Source: Sphagnum compactum (taxonomy: Eukaryota; Bryophyta; Sphagnopsida; Sphagnales). Taken from it: a stretch of 64,000 bases of DNA. The translations under genes and the position numbers were made by a program. Every line of letters begins with the position of its first letter. The first letter of the stretch is position 1. Shown piece by piece: positions 1-16,847 of this stretch. Below the pieces are notes generated by a model, which worked only from the letters and a program-made list of their open reading frames with translations, was not told the DNA's origin and made no database searches. Location: positions 5,146,001 through 5,210,000 of the forward strand of contig OZ234500.1 in assembly GCA_965153455.1 (NCBI GenBank). The letters run 5' to 3'.

Positions 1-1
1 G

Positions 2-787
2 GATAACGGGGACGAAGTGAGGGACTGTGTCTTGCGGAGTGGATTCTGGAAGAACCTGGAAAAGGTGCTAGCATTGACAAAGGGGACGGTGGCTCTGCTG
101 CGGGAGTGTGATCGGGGGGTGCCAATCGCAAGAAAGGTCTATGTGGCAATGTTCAATTGCGGACAGGAACTGGAGGCCCTGAGGGACGGCACCTCGGAGT
201 ACTGTCTTGGGATCAAGGTCTCTGCTCAGAAGTATGCACAGGTACATGCAATATGGGAGAAGCGCTGGGAGATGCTGCACAGCGACATGCATGCCGCTCG
301 GTATGTTCTTGACCCGGAGTATCAGTCTCCAGGTAATGGGCAGCATAGCAACGTAGAAGTGATGCGAGGGTTTCACAACATTGTTGAGAAGCTTCTACCT
401 GACGTTGAGGATCAGGTTAAGGCAATCGAACAGCTAGCTAAGTACAGGAACTCGGAGGGAGAGTTTGGCCGCCCGTTTGTCAAGGCAAGTGCTAAAAAGT
501 TGCCAGGCTGGAAGTGGTGGGTGGAATTTGGCTCAAAGTGCCCCGAGCTGCAGAGCATGGCGTAGAAGGTGCTAAGCCAGATCTCATGCGCGTCTGCGTG
601 CGAGAGAAACTGGAGCACCTATGACTTTATCCACAACAAAAAGCGCAATCATCTGCGACCAGACAGGGCAAACGATCTGGTGGAGGTGTTCTCTAACCTG
701 CGTCTGATCAGCAAGGTGAACAACATCGAGTATGAGGAGCAGATGGTGGCATGGGACAGCAGAGAGGAGGAATTGGAGGAAGAGTGA
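2..787 (+). pseudogene. hAT-superfamily transposase, 3' part, with in-frame stop
   Basis: C-terminal part of a domesticated-looking or dead hAT (DUF659/hAT dimerisation) transposase. The frame is open from base 2, so the gene starts outside the window. The first ~182 residues contain the typical block FWKNLEKVLALTKGTVALLR and the motif RWEMLHSDMHAARYVLDPEY. A TAG at 563-565 interrupts the frame. The same frame then continues to 785-787 through the hAT dimerisation signature SACERNWSTYDFIHNKK followed by RPDRANDLVEVFSNLRL. The family is recognised from these motifs; catalytic residues nearer the N terminus are not in the window. The clean continuation of the frame past one nonsense codon shows a fairly young lesion. 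No terminal inverted repeat belonging to this element was identified. Confidence 0.85.
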
Positions 788-931
788 AGCACGGGTGAGC
801 TTGGCAAAATATTGGATTGTGTCCTTTTTTTGTGAATCTGGTGTGCTGGAGCTCAAGAAAGTTTAAAAGCTATTAGATTTTGCAGTCAGGTCAAAACTTT
901 TTCTAGTTTGTGCAATCCAATCAGATCTGGT

Positions 932-1136
932 CATAGTAGTGACATACTCTCAATTCGATTCAAACATACGCGTATTTTACGTTTTTTTGGGCTTTTTAAA
1001 AAATACTTGAAAATACTTGATACAAAGGCCAATTTTCAAGCCTTTGTATTTTTATAATGCTTTTTTAAAAATACTTGAAAATACTTCTTTTTGAGCACCT
1101 TCGAAAAATACTCGTATTTCGTATGTCACTACTATG
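932..1136. mobile_element. 205-bp hAT-type MITE with 16-bp perfect TIRs and 8-bp TSD
   Basis: The element starts CATAGTAGTGACATAC (932-947) and ends with the exact reverse complement (1121-1136). It is flanked by the direct repeat GATCTGGT at 924-931 and 1137-1144. An 8-bp target duplication and CA..TG ends are the hAT hallmark. It has no coding capacity. Inside are two copies of a TTTTTAAAAATACTTGAAAA-type block (about 988 and 1062) and a small hairpin with 10-bp arms ATACAAAGGC/GCCTTTGTAT near 1020-1050. It lies 145 bp after the hAT transposase relic, but a parental link is not shown. Confidence 0.88.
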
Positions 1137-3421
<2,285 letters not shown>

Positions 3422-3427
3422 TGAAGC

Positions 3428-3728
3428 CTGATCAATTAGTTGCACCGTGAAACCTGATCTATTAGTTGCACCGTCAAGCTGATCAATTAGTTGCACCGTG
3501 AAACCTGATCTATTAGTTGCACCGTCAAGCTGATCAATTAGTTGCACCGTGAAACCTGATCTATTAGTTGCACCGTCAAGTTGATCAATTAGTTGCACCG
3601 TGAAACCTGATCTATTAGTTGCACCGTCAAGCTGATCAATTAGTTGCACCGTGAAACCTGATCTATTAGTTGCACCGTCAAGCGGATCAATTAGTTGCAT
3701 CGTCAAGCGGATCAATTAGTTGCACCGT
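3428..3728 (+). repeat. U3 tandem repeats, five 51-bp units plus two 25-bp half units
   Basis: Each 51-bp unit is two related halves, CTGATCAATTAGTTGCACCG and CTGATCTATTAGTTGCACCG, with GTGAAAC or GTCAAG spacers; the last two half units start CGGATCAATTAG. They end about 35 bp upstream of the TATA box. Position and repetition resemble U3 enhancer boxes of Tnt1-type elements; an enhancer role is inferred. Confidence 0.9.
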
Positions 3729-3763
3729 TGTCTAAGTTTAGTGGGAGTTGGTGAACTTGAAAC

Positions 3764-3770
3764 TATATAG
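3764..3770 (+). promoter_or_regulatory. Probable TATA box of the copia 5' LTR
   Basis: TATATAG sits just after the U3 repeats and about 235 bp before the LTR end; the same box is at 8882-8888 in the 3' LTR. The start of transcription should follow about 25-35 bp later. Confidence 0.55.
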
Positions 3771-4004
3771 TTTTTTCATCGTAAGTATCTAGGTGTGGTG
3801 TGGAGTGCCAAATTGAGAAGTGAGAAATTGTGAGAGTTGTGTGATAGTTCTTCATTGTTGTATTCATTGATTTCATAGTGTGAGTTGAGTGCGGGTGCGC
3901 TCCGTGGATGTAAGCTTTTGCTGAACCACGTAAAATCTTGTGTCCTTGGTTTTTCTGTTGTTTGTGTGCATACCCCCTAAGTCGGAATTTTTTTTAATAA
4001 TAAC

Positions 4005-4016
4005 TGGTATCAGAGC
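4005..4016 (+). other. Primer-binding site for initiator tRNA-Met
   Basis: TGGTATCAGAGC abuts the 5' LTR, the standard PBS of plant copia elements complementary to the 3' end of initiator methionine tRNA. Confidence 0.92.
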
Positions 4017-4485
4017 ATAGGTTTCAAGGCTTAGGGTGTATAGGATTTAGAGTTGAGGATTCTGTAGCACAAGGTTCCAGGAGTTCGGAACAGCAACTGT
4101 GCAACCGACGCGCCGCCGGAACAGCCACCGCCGCCCAGTTGTTGCCGGCAAGTTGAACGACACCACCACCACCAAAAGAAACGGAAAGAGACGATCTTCA
4201 AGATTGTCTTTTTGGTCGTCATCAATCGAGTACCGGAAAATCCTCAAAACGGCCGTCAAAGTTTTTTGAACCGAACGGTTATTGTCAGATCTACGCCGAT
4301 CCGTCGTGAATCTAAGAAAACCGACACCCCCAGTAGACTCAGCGTGGTGAAATCTTCCAGATCCGGTTCCTTTGACATTGAAACGGAAAGTTTTGGATTT
4401 CGGCCGAATTCCGTCCAGGTTTGATTTTTATTTTTTTTCGTTGACCAGTTCAGATTGCTTGCCGTTCTTAGTTTGAGTCAGAGCA
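4017..4485 (+). other. Untranslated leader of the copia element
   Basis: Sequence between the PBS and the gag ATG at 4486. It contains short open frames on both strands but none with family motifs. Confidence 0.7.
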
Positions 4486-7400
4486 ATGGGGTCCGAAAAG
4501 GATACATACAAGATAGAGAAATTCAACGGGACGAATTTCAGCTTTTGGAAGATGCAGATGGAGGACTATCTATACCAGAAGGACTTGCATTTGCCGATAG
4601 TAGAAAAACCGAAGGACATGTCCGATGAAGAATGGGTGGTTGAACGTAAACCAGGAGGTATGACTAACGCGCAGTGGATGGTTTTGGACCGGAAAGCGCT
4701 AGGAGCAATTCGACTTAGTTTGTCGAAATCAGTCGCCTTCAACATCAAGGGTCAAGAGACAACAACAGATCTCATGAAGGCCCTATCGAATTTATATGAA
4801 CAACCTTCTGCGGCAAGGAAGGTCCATCTGATAAAGAAATTAGTAAATTTGAAGATGTCAGAAAATCAGAGCTTCAAGGAGCACCTGAATGTGTTCAACG
4901 AGGTAACAGATGGGTTAAATTCGGTTTCTATAGTATTTGATGATGAAGTATTGGCAGGCATAATTCTAGGCCAGATGCCAGAGAGTTGGACCACGACATG
5001 CCAATCGATCGCCAACTCATTCGGAAAAGAAAAGTTAGCCTTCCAACAGGTCGTAGACATGATTATGACCCAGGAAATCAGGATGCGTGAAGAGGGATCA
5101 GGGGCATCATCTTCAGCACTGAACATGGAAGGTAGAGAAAGCAGAAATAGGAATCGGAACAGAAATCAACAAGGTAGATCAAAGTCAAGAGGAAGATCCA
5201 AGTCCAGGAATCGTCAAGGCAACAATTCAGGTAATTAGCAGCGAAGCAAGAAAGACATCGAGTGCTAGAATTGTGGCAAGATGGGTCACTACTCTAGTGA
5301 GTGTAAATTTGGAAAGAAGGACGATGGCAAGAACAGTGCAAATTGTGTTTCAGAGGAGGCAGACGATTGCCTTATTTGCGCATTTGAAAGCAAGATGGAA
5401 TCTTGGGTGTTAGACTCAGGAGTGTCATTCCATGCCACCTCACACATGGATTTGTTCGAGAACTATATCTCTGGAAATTTTGGTAAGGTGTATCTTGGTG
5501 ACGATCAAGCATGCGACATTACCGGGAAAGGAGATGTGAAGATCCAGCTGAATGGCTCAGTTTGGAAACTCGACAATGTGAGACACGTACCGGACTTAAG
5601 AAAGAATTTGATCTCCATTGGGCAATTAGCATCAGACGGCTATGTGACGACTTTCACAGGAGATAAGTGGAAGATCTCGAATGGAGCAATGACAATCGCC
5701 CGAGGAACTAAGAACGGGACTCTTTACACAACTACCGATGGGTGTGGTTTGGCCGTAGTGGCCGAAGGTAAAGAGGATCCAAATTTGTGGCACCAAAGGT
5801 TTGGGCACATGAGTAGTCAGGGATTGAAGTGTATGCAATCGAGAGGTAAACTGCCAAGATTGAAGTCCGTTGAGGTTGATTTCTGTGAGAGTTGCATTCT
5901 TGGGAAGCAGAAGCGAGTGAGCTTCAAGAAGACCGGAAGAGCATCGGCAAAGGAGAAGCTGGAACTAGTGCACACCGACGTATGGGGTCCAGCTTTAGTC
6001 TCATCAATCGGAGGTAAACAGTATTTTGTCACTTTCATCGATGACCATTCCAGGAAGGTATGGGTTTACTTCTTACGACACAAGTCTGATGTGTTTGAAG
6101 CTTTCAAGAAATGGAAAGCTATGGTTGAGAATGAGACAGGTTTGAAGATCAAGAAGTTACGTTCAGACAATGGTGGAGAGTACGAAGACAACGAGTTCAA
6201 GAAGTTTTGCTACCAGAGCGGGATAAAGCTCATAAGGACGGTGCCAGGTACACCGCAACAGAATGGTACTGCAGAACGTATGAACAGGACATTGACTGAG
6301 AAAGCTAGAAGCATGCGCCTACAGTCGGGGTTGCCGAAGCAGTTCTGGGCAGAAGCAGTCAGTACAGCAGCATACTTGATCAACAGAGGACCATCAAAGC
6401 CTTTGGACCTTGCTATACCAGAAGAGATTTGGACTGGGAAGGAAGTAAAACTTTCTCATTTGAAAGTGTTTGGGTGTGTATCTTATGTACATGTAAGTGA
6501 TCATGCAAGGAGCAAGTTGGACGCCAAATCAGTGAAATGCACCTTGGTGGGTTATGGCGAAGACGAGTTTGGATATAAACTCTGGGACGACCAAAACCGC
6601 AAGATGATCAGAAGTAGAGATGTTGTCTTCAATGAAAAGGTCATGTACAAGGACAGAAACACAGTGAAGTCTGAGCAGAAAGAACCAGACTATTTTGGGC
6701 CAGAAGATGTATCAGGTGGTAGGATCGTGGAACATGGTAGTCAAAAAGATGAAGAACAAGGAGTGCAGCCTCAGGTTGAAGAACTTATACCACAAGATGA
6801 AATTCCAACACCACACAGTCCGATTAGTCAGAGAATACTAAATCCACAGGTTGGGAATGCTTTGAGAAGATCCCCAACGGCCCAGAGTACATTACGAAAA
6901 TCCACTCGCCCACATGTACCAAACAGGAGGTACTTGCAATACTTGTTGTTGACAGATGTAGGAGAACCTGAATGCTATGATGAAGCATGTCAGGGAGAAG
7001 ATGCGAGCAAGTGGGAGCTTACAATGAAGGAAGAGATGAAGTCGCTTGTATCCAATCAGACTTGGGAGTTAGCCAAGTTACCTGAAGGAAAGAAAGCCCT
7101 ACAGAACAAATGGGTGTTTCGAATCAAAGAAGAACATGATGGTTCCAAGAGATACAAGGCGAGACTAGTGGTCAAAGGCTTTCAGCAAAAGGAAGGTATT
7201 GATTACACTGAGATTTTTTCTCCTGTTGTTAAACTAACTACGATTCGGTTAGTGTTAAGCATTGTCGCAACAAAGGGGTTATATCTTGAGCAGTTGGATG
7301 TCAAAACTGCATTTCTTCATGGAGATTTGGAGGAAGAGATATACATGTAGCAACTAGAGGGGTTTGCGGAAAAGGGCAATGAAGAGATGGTTTGCAGATT

Positions 7401-8514
7401 GACGAAGAGCTTGTATGGTTTGAAATAAGCTCCCCGACAGTGGTACAAGAAGTTCGATGGGTTTATGCAAAGGAATGGGTACTTCAGATGCAATGCTGAC
7501 CATTGCTGCTACTTCAAGAAAGTTAAATCAAGTTTCATAATATTGTTACTTTATGTTGATGACATGTTAGTAGCTGGTGCAAATTTGGAAGAGACTAACA
7601 ATTTGAAGACGCAATTGTCAAATGAATTCGAAATGAAGGATTTGGGTGCAGCAAAGCAAATACTTGGAATGAGGATTAGCAGAGACAAACAGGGAGGTAT
7701 TTTGCAGCTGTCTCAAGCAGAGTACATTCGAAAGGTGTTACAGAGGTTCAACATGAGGGATGCAAAGCTAGTCAGAACACCTTTAGCTAGTCACTTTAGA
7801 TTGTCCAAGGAATAGTGTCCAGAGACAGACGAAGAGAAGGACTTCATGGCTAGAGTACCATATGCCTCAACCATTGGAAGTCTGATGTACGCCATGGTTT
7901 GCACGAGACCAGACATTTCCCATGCAGTGGGAGTTGTGAGCAGATACATGTCTAATCCAGGCAAGCAACACTGGGAAGCAGTGAAGTGGATCCTAAGGTA
8001 CCTGCGAGGTACGACAGAGAAGTGTCTAACCTTCAGAAAAGATGAGTTCAAGCTGGAAGGTTATGTGGATTCAGATTTTGCTGGAGAGGTGGATCATAGG
8101 AGGAGCACCACAGGATATGTGTTCACATTTGGGAGTACAGCTATTAGTTGGGTTTCTCAGTTGCAGAAGATAGTGACAATATCTACAACTGAAGCATAAT
8201 ATGTGGCTGTGACTGAAGCTAGCAAGGAGCTTATATGGTTACAGGGGTTATTAACAGAGTTAGGATTCGAGCAAGAGATGAATGTGTTGCACAGTGATAG
8301 TCAGAGTGCGATACACTTGGCAAAGAATTCGGCGTTCCATTCTAGGACCAAGCACATAGACTTGCGTTACCATTTCATTCGGTCGATAATCGAGGATGGG
8401 GTATTGAAGCTTGTGAAGATTGCAGGGAGCAAGAATCCGGCTGACATGTTAACCAAACCAGTCACTACGGAGAAACTGGAGTTGTGCGCAGCTTCAGTGG
8501 GTCTTCAAGGTTGA
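4486..8514 (+). pseudogene. copia gag-pol polyprotein with six nonsense codons and no frameshift
   Basis: One reading frame of 1,343 codons. Gag (from MGSEKDTYKIEKFNGTNF) ends in an Arg-rich tail and a zinc knuckle (C-x2-C-x4-H-x4-C at about 5263-5304). Protease: [10 protein letters not shown] with DSG near 5413. Integrase: [10 protein letters not shown] zinc region, then catalytic D in HTDVWGP, D in RSDNGGEY and E in [62 protein letters not shown]. RNase H: YVDSDFAGEVDHRRSTTGY and the tail FHSRTKHIDLRYHFIR. Stops lie at 5236-5238 (TAG), 5266-5268 (TAG, inside the zinc knuckle), 7348-7350 (TAG), 7426-7428 (TAA), 7813-7815 (TAG) and 8197-8199 (TAA, inside the RNase H TEA-E-Y motif). All are point changes, so the element cannot make its proteins. 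Confidence 0.95.
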
Positions 8515-8595
8515 AGACAGAGAAGAATGAGTGCGCCGTACCTATCCACTAGTCATCGAAGGAAGAGGAAGAAGTCCACCCGAGTTTTAGTCTTC

Positions 8596-8606
8596 AAGTG
8601 GGAGAT
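8596..8606 (+). other. Polypurine tract
   Basis: AAGTGGGAGAT immediately precedes the 3' LTR, the usual plus-strand priming site of Tnt1-like copia elements. Confidence 0.88.
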
Positions 8607-9120
8607 TGTTGTGTGTGAAGCCTGATCAATTAGTTGCACCGTGAAACCTGATCTATTAGTTGCATCGTCAAGCTGATCAATTAGTTGCACCGTGAAACCT
8701 GATCTATTAGTTGCACTGTCAAGCTGATCAATTAGTTGCACCGTGAAACCTGATCTATTAGTTGCACCGTCAAGCTGATCAATTAGTTGCACCGTGAAAC
8801 CTGATCTATTAGTTGCACCGTCAAGCGGATCAATTAGTTGCACCGTTGTCTAAGTTTAGTGGGAGTTGGTGAACTTGAAACTATATAGTTTTTTCATCGT
8901 AAGTATCTAGGTGTGGTGTGGAGTGCCAAATTGAGAAGTGAGAAATTGTGAGAGTTGTGTGATAGTTCTTCACTGTTGTATTCATTGATTTCATAGTGTG
9001 AGTTGAGTGCGGGTGCGCTCTGTGGATGTAAGCTTTTGCTGAACCACGTAAAATCTTGTGTCCTTGGTTTTTCTGTTGTTTGTGTGCATACCCCCTAAGT
9101 CGGAATTTTTTTTTATAACA
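8607..9120 (+). repeat. 3' LTR of the copia element
   Basis: Starts TGTTGTGTGTGAAGCC and ends ..TTTTATAACA, giving the canonical TG..CA. The U3 array (8622-8847) has four 51-bp units and one half unit. TATATAG is at 8882-8888. Beyond the array it matches the 5' LTR except for two C/T differences and a few bases at the very end. Confidence 0.95.
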
Positions 9121-9125
9121 GCTGG
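9121..9125 (+). repeat. Right target-site duplication of the copia element
   Basis: GCTGG, the copy of 3408-3412; the KARI codons GGC TCT CAA follow directly. Confidence 0.95.
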
Positions 9126-9362
9126 GGCTCTCAAGTATGTGTCAGCCCTCTATCTTGTTGTGTACAATTGAAGATCCTTCATTTTGTTTTGGTTTCCAGG
9201 AATTTTGTATTTTTCTGCTGCAGTTTGTTTGTCTTTTGAAGAGTCTGTCTTCAATGCTCACATGGATTCAGGCATTCCAGGCACTGCCATCTTCTGAGCA
9301 AGTTTTATTAGATTTGATATTGTGCAGCATCACATGAGATTTTGTTTTGTTTGAGATGGCAG

Positions 9363-9640
9363 GGACCTGCACAACCACAAAATCTTCGTGATTCCCTGGT
9401 AGCAATAAACTCTGACATTTCTGTCATGCTGAATTCTCTCTCACTTAGGTTTGTCACTTTCAACTCCTGATTTACTAGGTCCAAAGTTGTCTATCTTTTA
9501 ATGTCACAGTGGTTTTGAAACCTCCCATAAGTGGGAAAAATGTTCAGGGATGGACTTGCATGTACTAACTGGGTAGTTCTATTGAAACAGATTGGATTGA
9601 GGAGAGGCTATAAGTCTATGTTGCACTTATGATGGCCCAG
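9363..9640 (+). pseudogene. KARI: KARI middle exons fused by an internal deletion
   Basis: After the intron 9135-9362, GPAQPQNLRDSL then VAINSDIS matches plant KARI. The next exon opens at 9591 after a good acceptor (a TACTAAC branch-point-like motif at 9562, then CAG) with IGLRRGYK, which corresponds to the NADPH-phosphate loop region IGLRKGS. At about 9614 it jumps, with a change of reading frame, into VYVALMMAQ, which in intact KARI lies some 300 residues later. The normal donor CAG/GTATGT follows at 9640. Hence most of the enzyme core is deleted and the frame broken. Confidence 0.85.
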
Positions 9641-9858
9641 GTATGTGCTCTGGATCTGTTTTGGTAATTCACCTGATGGCTATCCACCTTATTTCCTAAT
9701 TGCTGCTCCATGGAATCAAGTTCCCATCCTGTGGCACCAGAGTCCCAACATCTGTGCATTTGTTTCTCTGGGGTTCTAATCTGTGTTAGTCACTTCTCTC
9801 ATAAGGATGCCTTCAGTTTTTGACCCTAGGTATGTTCACCTCTTGTCTAATCAAGTAG

Positions 9859-10492
<634 letters not shown>

Positions 10493-12460
10493 GGACCAGG
10501 AGAAAGTTATAAGATATTTTGTACTCGGGGTATATCTATTACCAGGAGGGTTTACTTTAGTTGGGATCTCCATATGTTTGCAGCTAATCACATGTATCAA
10601 TTGTATGTCTGAGACATGGCAGAGCATGCATCTGATCTAGGGCAATCATGAGAGTTAGAGCCTTTGTAGACAGGATGAATAAAGGTGTGGACCTGCCCTG
10701 ATATTTTTAATGCTTGTTGGTGTATCCAAGCAGCAATTTTGAATTTTATTAGGGACACTGGTGTAGATGTCAGTGATTATGGGTCAATGGAGACTGATGA
10801 TTGATGGGCAGGTGATCCCAAACTAGTGAACTCCCATGTAAGCCATGTGAGGTGGATAGTAAATACTCATTCTAGCATTGCAAGCTGGACATGCAGGCAA
10901 TGATCCTGAATCACCAAGCCCAGCAAGACATTAATGTAAATGTGGAGTCTTTGTACTTGAGGAGTTTTTACATGACTGACTTCCTCCTCTCCCATCAATG
11001 GGCTTTCAAGCTCATGTTTTCCTGTTTTGGTTTTGTCTGCAGTTCTGTGTATTAGTTCTGTTCAGTTCTGCTTTTTCTTAATTGTGGGAATGGAGATTTT
11101 TCGATTCTTCGGGGGGATATTCTGTCTACAGTTCAGCTTATTAGCAGTTAAACAAATGGTCTGATAAATTGGAAACATCAAAATTTAAGCCATGAAGGAT
11201 GTGAGGAGGCAAATGGTCTGTGCTCCTTGGAGAAGTACAGGGGTCATCTACAACCTTTTAAAGTCTTACAATATGTGCATTGTATTAGTATCAACCACAT
11301 CAACTACCACCTCACCCTGGGCCCTTTATCTTGGACCTGCCACCCACCTTGGTTCTTTACCTTGCACTAAATTGGATTCAGCTGAGAGTTAGTAAAGCTT
11401 TGCTCAAGGAGTATTTGGCTACATACTACTATGTGTGCTCAGCCGCTGGTCGTTTGCAGAGTTTCATCTGTGGTAGCTATGAAGGTAGCTATGAAGGTTC
11501 ACAACCTTCATTTGTATCTCTTAACAACTCTCTACATCTTGACTGTCAGTCTGATGATCTGGCTGGTCTTTCCACTTAGAAACATGATCTCTATTCTGGG
11601 GCTCATCACATCTTGCATAGAATTATCCATTAATGACTTGTATTGGGTTACATCAGTTGAACCACAAAGGGCCAAATGTACTTTGGAAGAATATGTCTGA
11701 ATCTTACAGCTTTCCAACAAGGCACTCAAAATTGAAGTGTTGAAAGCTAGTCAATTCCTCGAGAGGGCAGAGATAGAGCAGAATGGGGATCAAGGCAAAG
11801 AGATGTCAAGACTAGTTGTACATACTTCGAGTGCTGTCTCTGCCAAAAGATCTACCACTGCAATCAATGATTCAACACAATATCATCCAAATATAGCATA
11901 TGCTGTTCATAATGCAGACCGATGAGTTGCACATAATGTAGGTTTTGATACAGAATAACTACAACAGTTCAAACACACCTAGGATAATCAGAGCAAGCTT
12001 TCAAAGGAGCATGCTAGCTAGTATTTTGTACTTAGAATCTATGTACACTTTACATCAACACTGCTGAACCTTGAATTGTGGATCTTGGTATCAAAATTCC
12101 ACTGTGTTTGCATGATGCATGATACTATTGTGTCTAGACTTTCTCCTATGAGTTCACAGCTCATGCGTTCATCCTTTTGCCCATTTTATATAATTCAGAT
12201 GTTGGTTTTATATTGCAAATGCAGTAAGAAACTTTGTTAATTTCTTTCCAGAATAAAGTAATACTTAGGATCATGCAACAATTGTAATGCACATGCATGT
12301 AGACAATCAACACATGATTTTTTATTAAAATATTTCCTTTCACCCATTTTGATGCTATTTCAAAAAAAATTGTATGCATTTTACACAATTAAAGTGGAGA
12401 GACTCACTTTTTGTGTTTATTTCGTCATGGAAACCCACGCTTGATCATTGATTAGGAGTT
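10493..12460. other. Region between the KARI remnant and the truncated peroxidase
   Basis: The first several hundred bases are probably the former KARI 3' untranslated region. Short open frames (11192-11392, 11331-11579, 11737-11925) have no recognisable motifs. I see no element with clear ends. Confidence 0.55.
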
Positions 12461-14561
<2,101 letters not shown>

Positions 14562-16847
14562 ATGCAAGATTTTAAAAAAAAAAAAAAAAACTTAGGAGAG
14601 ATATTCAGGGGATATAAGGTACCCTCTGAATACACTCTAGGATATTTCTTGGAGTGTTTTATGGTAATGAAAGGATGCTTCCTATGGTTCTTTACTTGAG
14701 AAGGACCCAATGATAGCCTCGGAGGGCATTTCCCAAGCAGTTTCTTCTCACATTAAGGTTTCAGTTGCCAATAGTACTCCTCCCCTTTAGAGTAGGCGGC
14801 CCCCAAGGTTTCTCCCTTACACATTGTAACAAGAAAAGTTTTCCAGGTTCAAAGAGGGCAGGGTGAAGCAGCACGTACACTGCTACCTTTAGTAAGGGAG
14901 GCTTTTTCAGTCACTATTTTAGTCCTGGAAATGTTTAATTCAGTATTTCTTTCCAGTTTTCTGCTGTAGTATCATTAGTGATCATCCAGGAAATATGGAA
15001 CCTCTCTCTCCTACCGAATTTGGAACCTCCTTCAAATTCTCAGTCTCTCTTCCAATTGAACTAGAACCTCTCTCTCACACACACACACACTTCCAGTGCG
15101 ACTAGAAACCTCACACATATTCTCTCTCTTTCAGTTGATCTTGGACCCATTCTTTTCTCTCTCTTTGATGTATATCACTTGGTTGTAGGCCGACCTTCTC
15201 TCCTCCTTGGCCAAACCCACACGTAGTTGAATTTGTCTTTGATTGCACATCTAACTCAAATCTTTTCTCTTTCCAATCCACATGTTCTCTCTCTAAATAC
15301 CTTTTCTGTCTTTGTCTTCTCTTTTTAAACATTGCTTTCCTTTTGCTGTTTTTCTCTCAAAGTTGTTAATCAAATCAATTTTGTCTCTCTAAATGCATGT
15401 TCAAAGAATCTTTCTTCTTTCTTTCATAATTGTTAATGAAACCCCCTTCCTTGAATGATCTCTCCATTTCATCCCTCATGTTAATTAATTCATTTCAAGT
15501 TTTGTAATTTTGCTTTGGAGGGAAATGCAAAGTATAAAGATCTCTTATGTAATTGTTAGTTTGCTCAGTAAATTTGGATTGTAGGACACAATGCAATAAT
15601 TTATCCTTTGACACTTAAGCTTAATTTTTTTTTCTATGTTTAATATGATTAAACTTGCATTGTAAGTTGAAGTTTAAAGCATTTATTGTAATGTGAATCC
15701 TTTCCAATGTATAGATATTATTTCATTATCAAACACTTGGCCTCCCATAGGGCATATTCACAATCAAAGTAGTATCGAACCTTTTTGGACAAAGGATTCA
15801 AGGACTTTGTTTTTGTTATGTTTCAAATATAAAATCTATATAGAATAAATTTAAGTGAAAAATATTGAATAATTCAAATTATGATAATTTGTATGGCGAT
15901 GCTTGCATGGTGGTGATGATTTTTTGCATGTGTAAGTAATTATGCATGAATATTTTGGGAAAATTTCATAAATGCAGAAATTGAATATATAAGTTTTTAT
16001 GTACAACTTAACATGTTTTCTTGCATAAGAATTTCTTACACATGTTGCTAACATTTGGGGCCACAAATTGTAAGCCTAATGAATACAAAAAATCAATTAA
16101 ATAACAAAACAAGGAAATTATTTTCCTTGTTGCCATTTTAGAATGGATTTTGTAGCCTTGAAAAATCTTATGTTGTACATTATTTACTCAAATGGATTAT
16201 ATGAACATTGTCAAATGTAAATGTATGCATCATTTATCCATGAAAGAAAATTGAATTCAAAATTGTTTAATATGTTCCTTTTTATTCCTTTAAAATGAAA
16301 ATTATAGTTAAAGTAAGGATTCAAATTATTTAAAAGGACTCAAAAGGACATCTATATTGTATACAATCTATTCTTGAATTTTTAAAATATATTAACATAA
16401 CATCATTCTAGTTATAGTCATATATCACTCCATTACCATCATGATATAGTAAATGTAATAAAAATCCCAAATAATTATTTACAATCCTTTTGGGTACCCT
16501 AATTATGAATGTGCCCCATAATGAAGGACAATATTGGTGGATTTGCATTGGATCATTTAACTAGTCCATTTGTTCTTAAATATGATTTTTTGTGTACATT
16601 AAATTGTGACAATTAATAGTTCATCAGTAAACATTAATCCTTTACAAATATTCTAAATCACACCTTTTACCAAACATTACAATTGGCAAACACTAAATAG
16701 TAGCAATGAGTTAAATGTGGCATTGGGTTTGATGCATTTGCAGTATAATGCCTAACATGAAAAAAAAAAAATGGATTTTTTTTACTATATCTGCACAATG
16801 ATGAATATTGTAAATATTTCTTTTACACAACAATTTCAAAGAAAAAA
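14562..16847. other. Intergenic stretch with simple repeats
   Basis: Holds a 17-A run at 14574-14590 at the peroxidase breakpoint, a CT-rich tract with (CA)n at 15076-15090, and more CT-rich sequence to about 15350. The rest is AT-rich with nothing recognisable. Confidence 0.6.
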
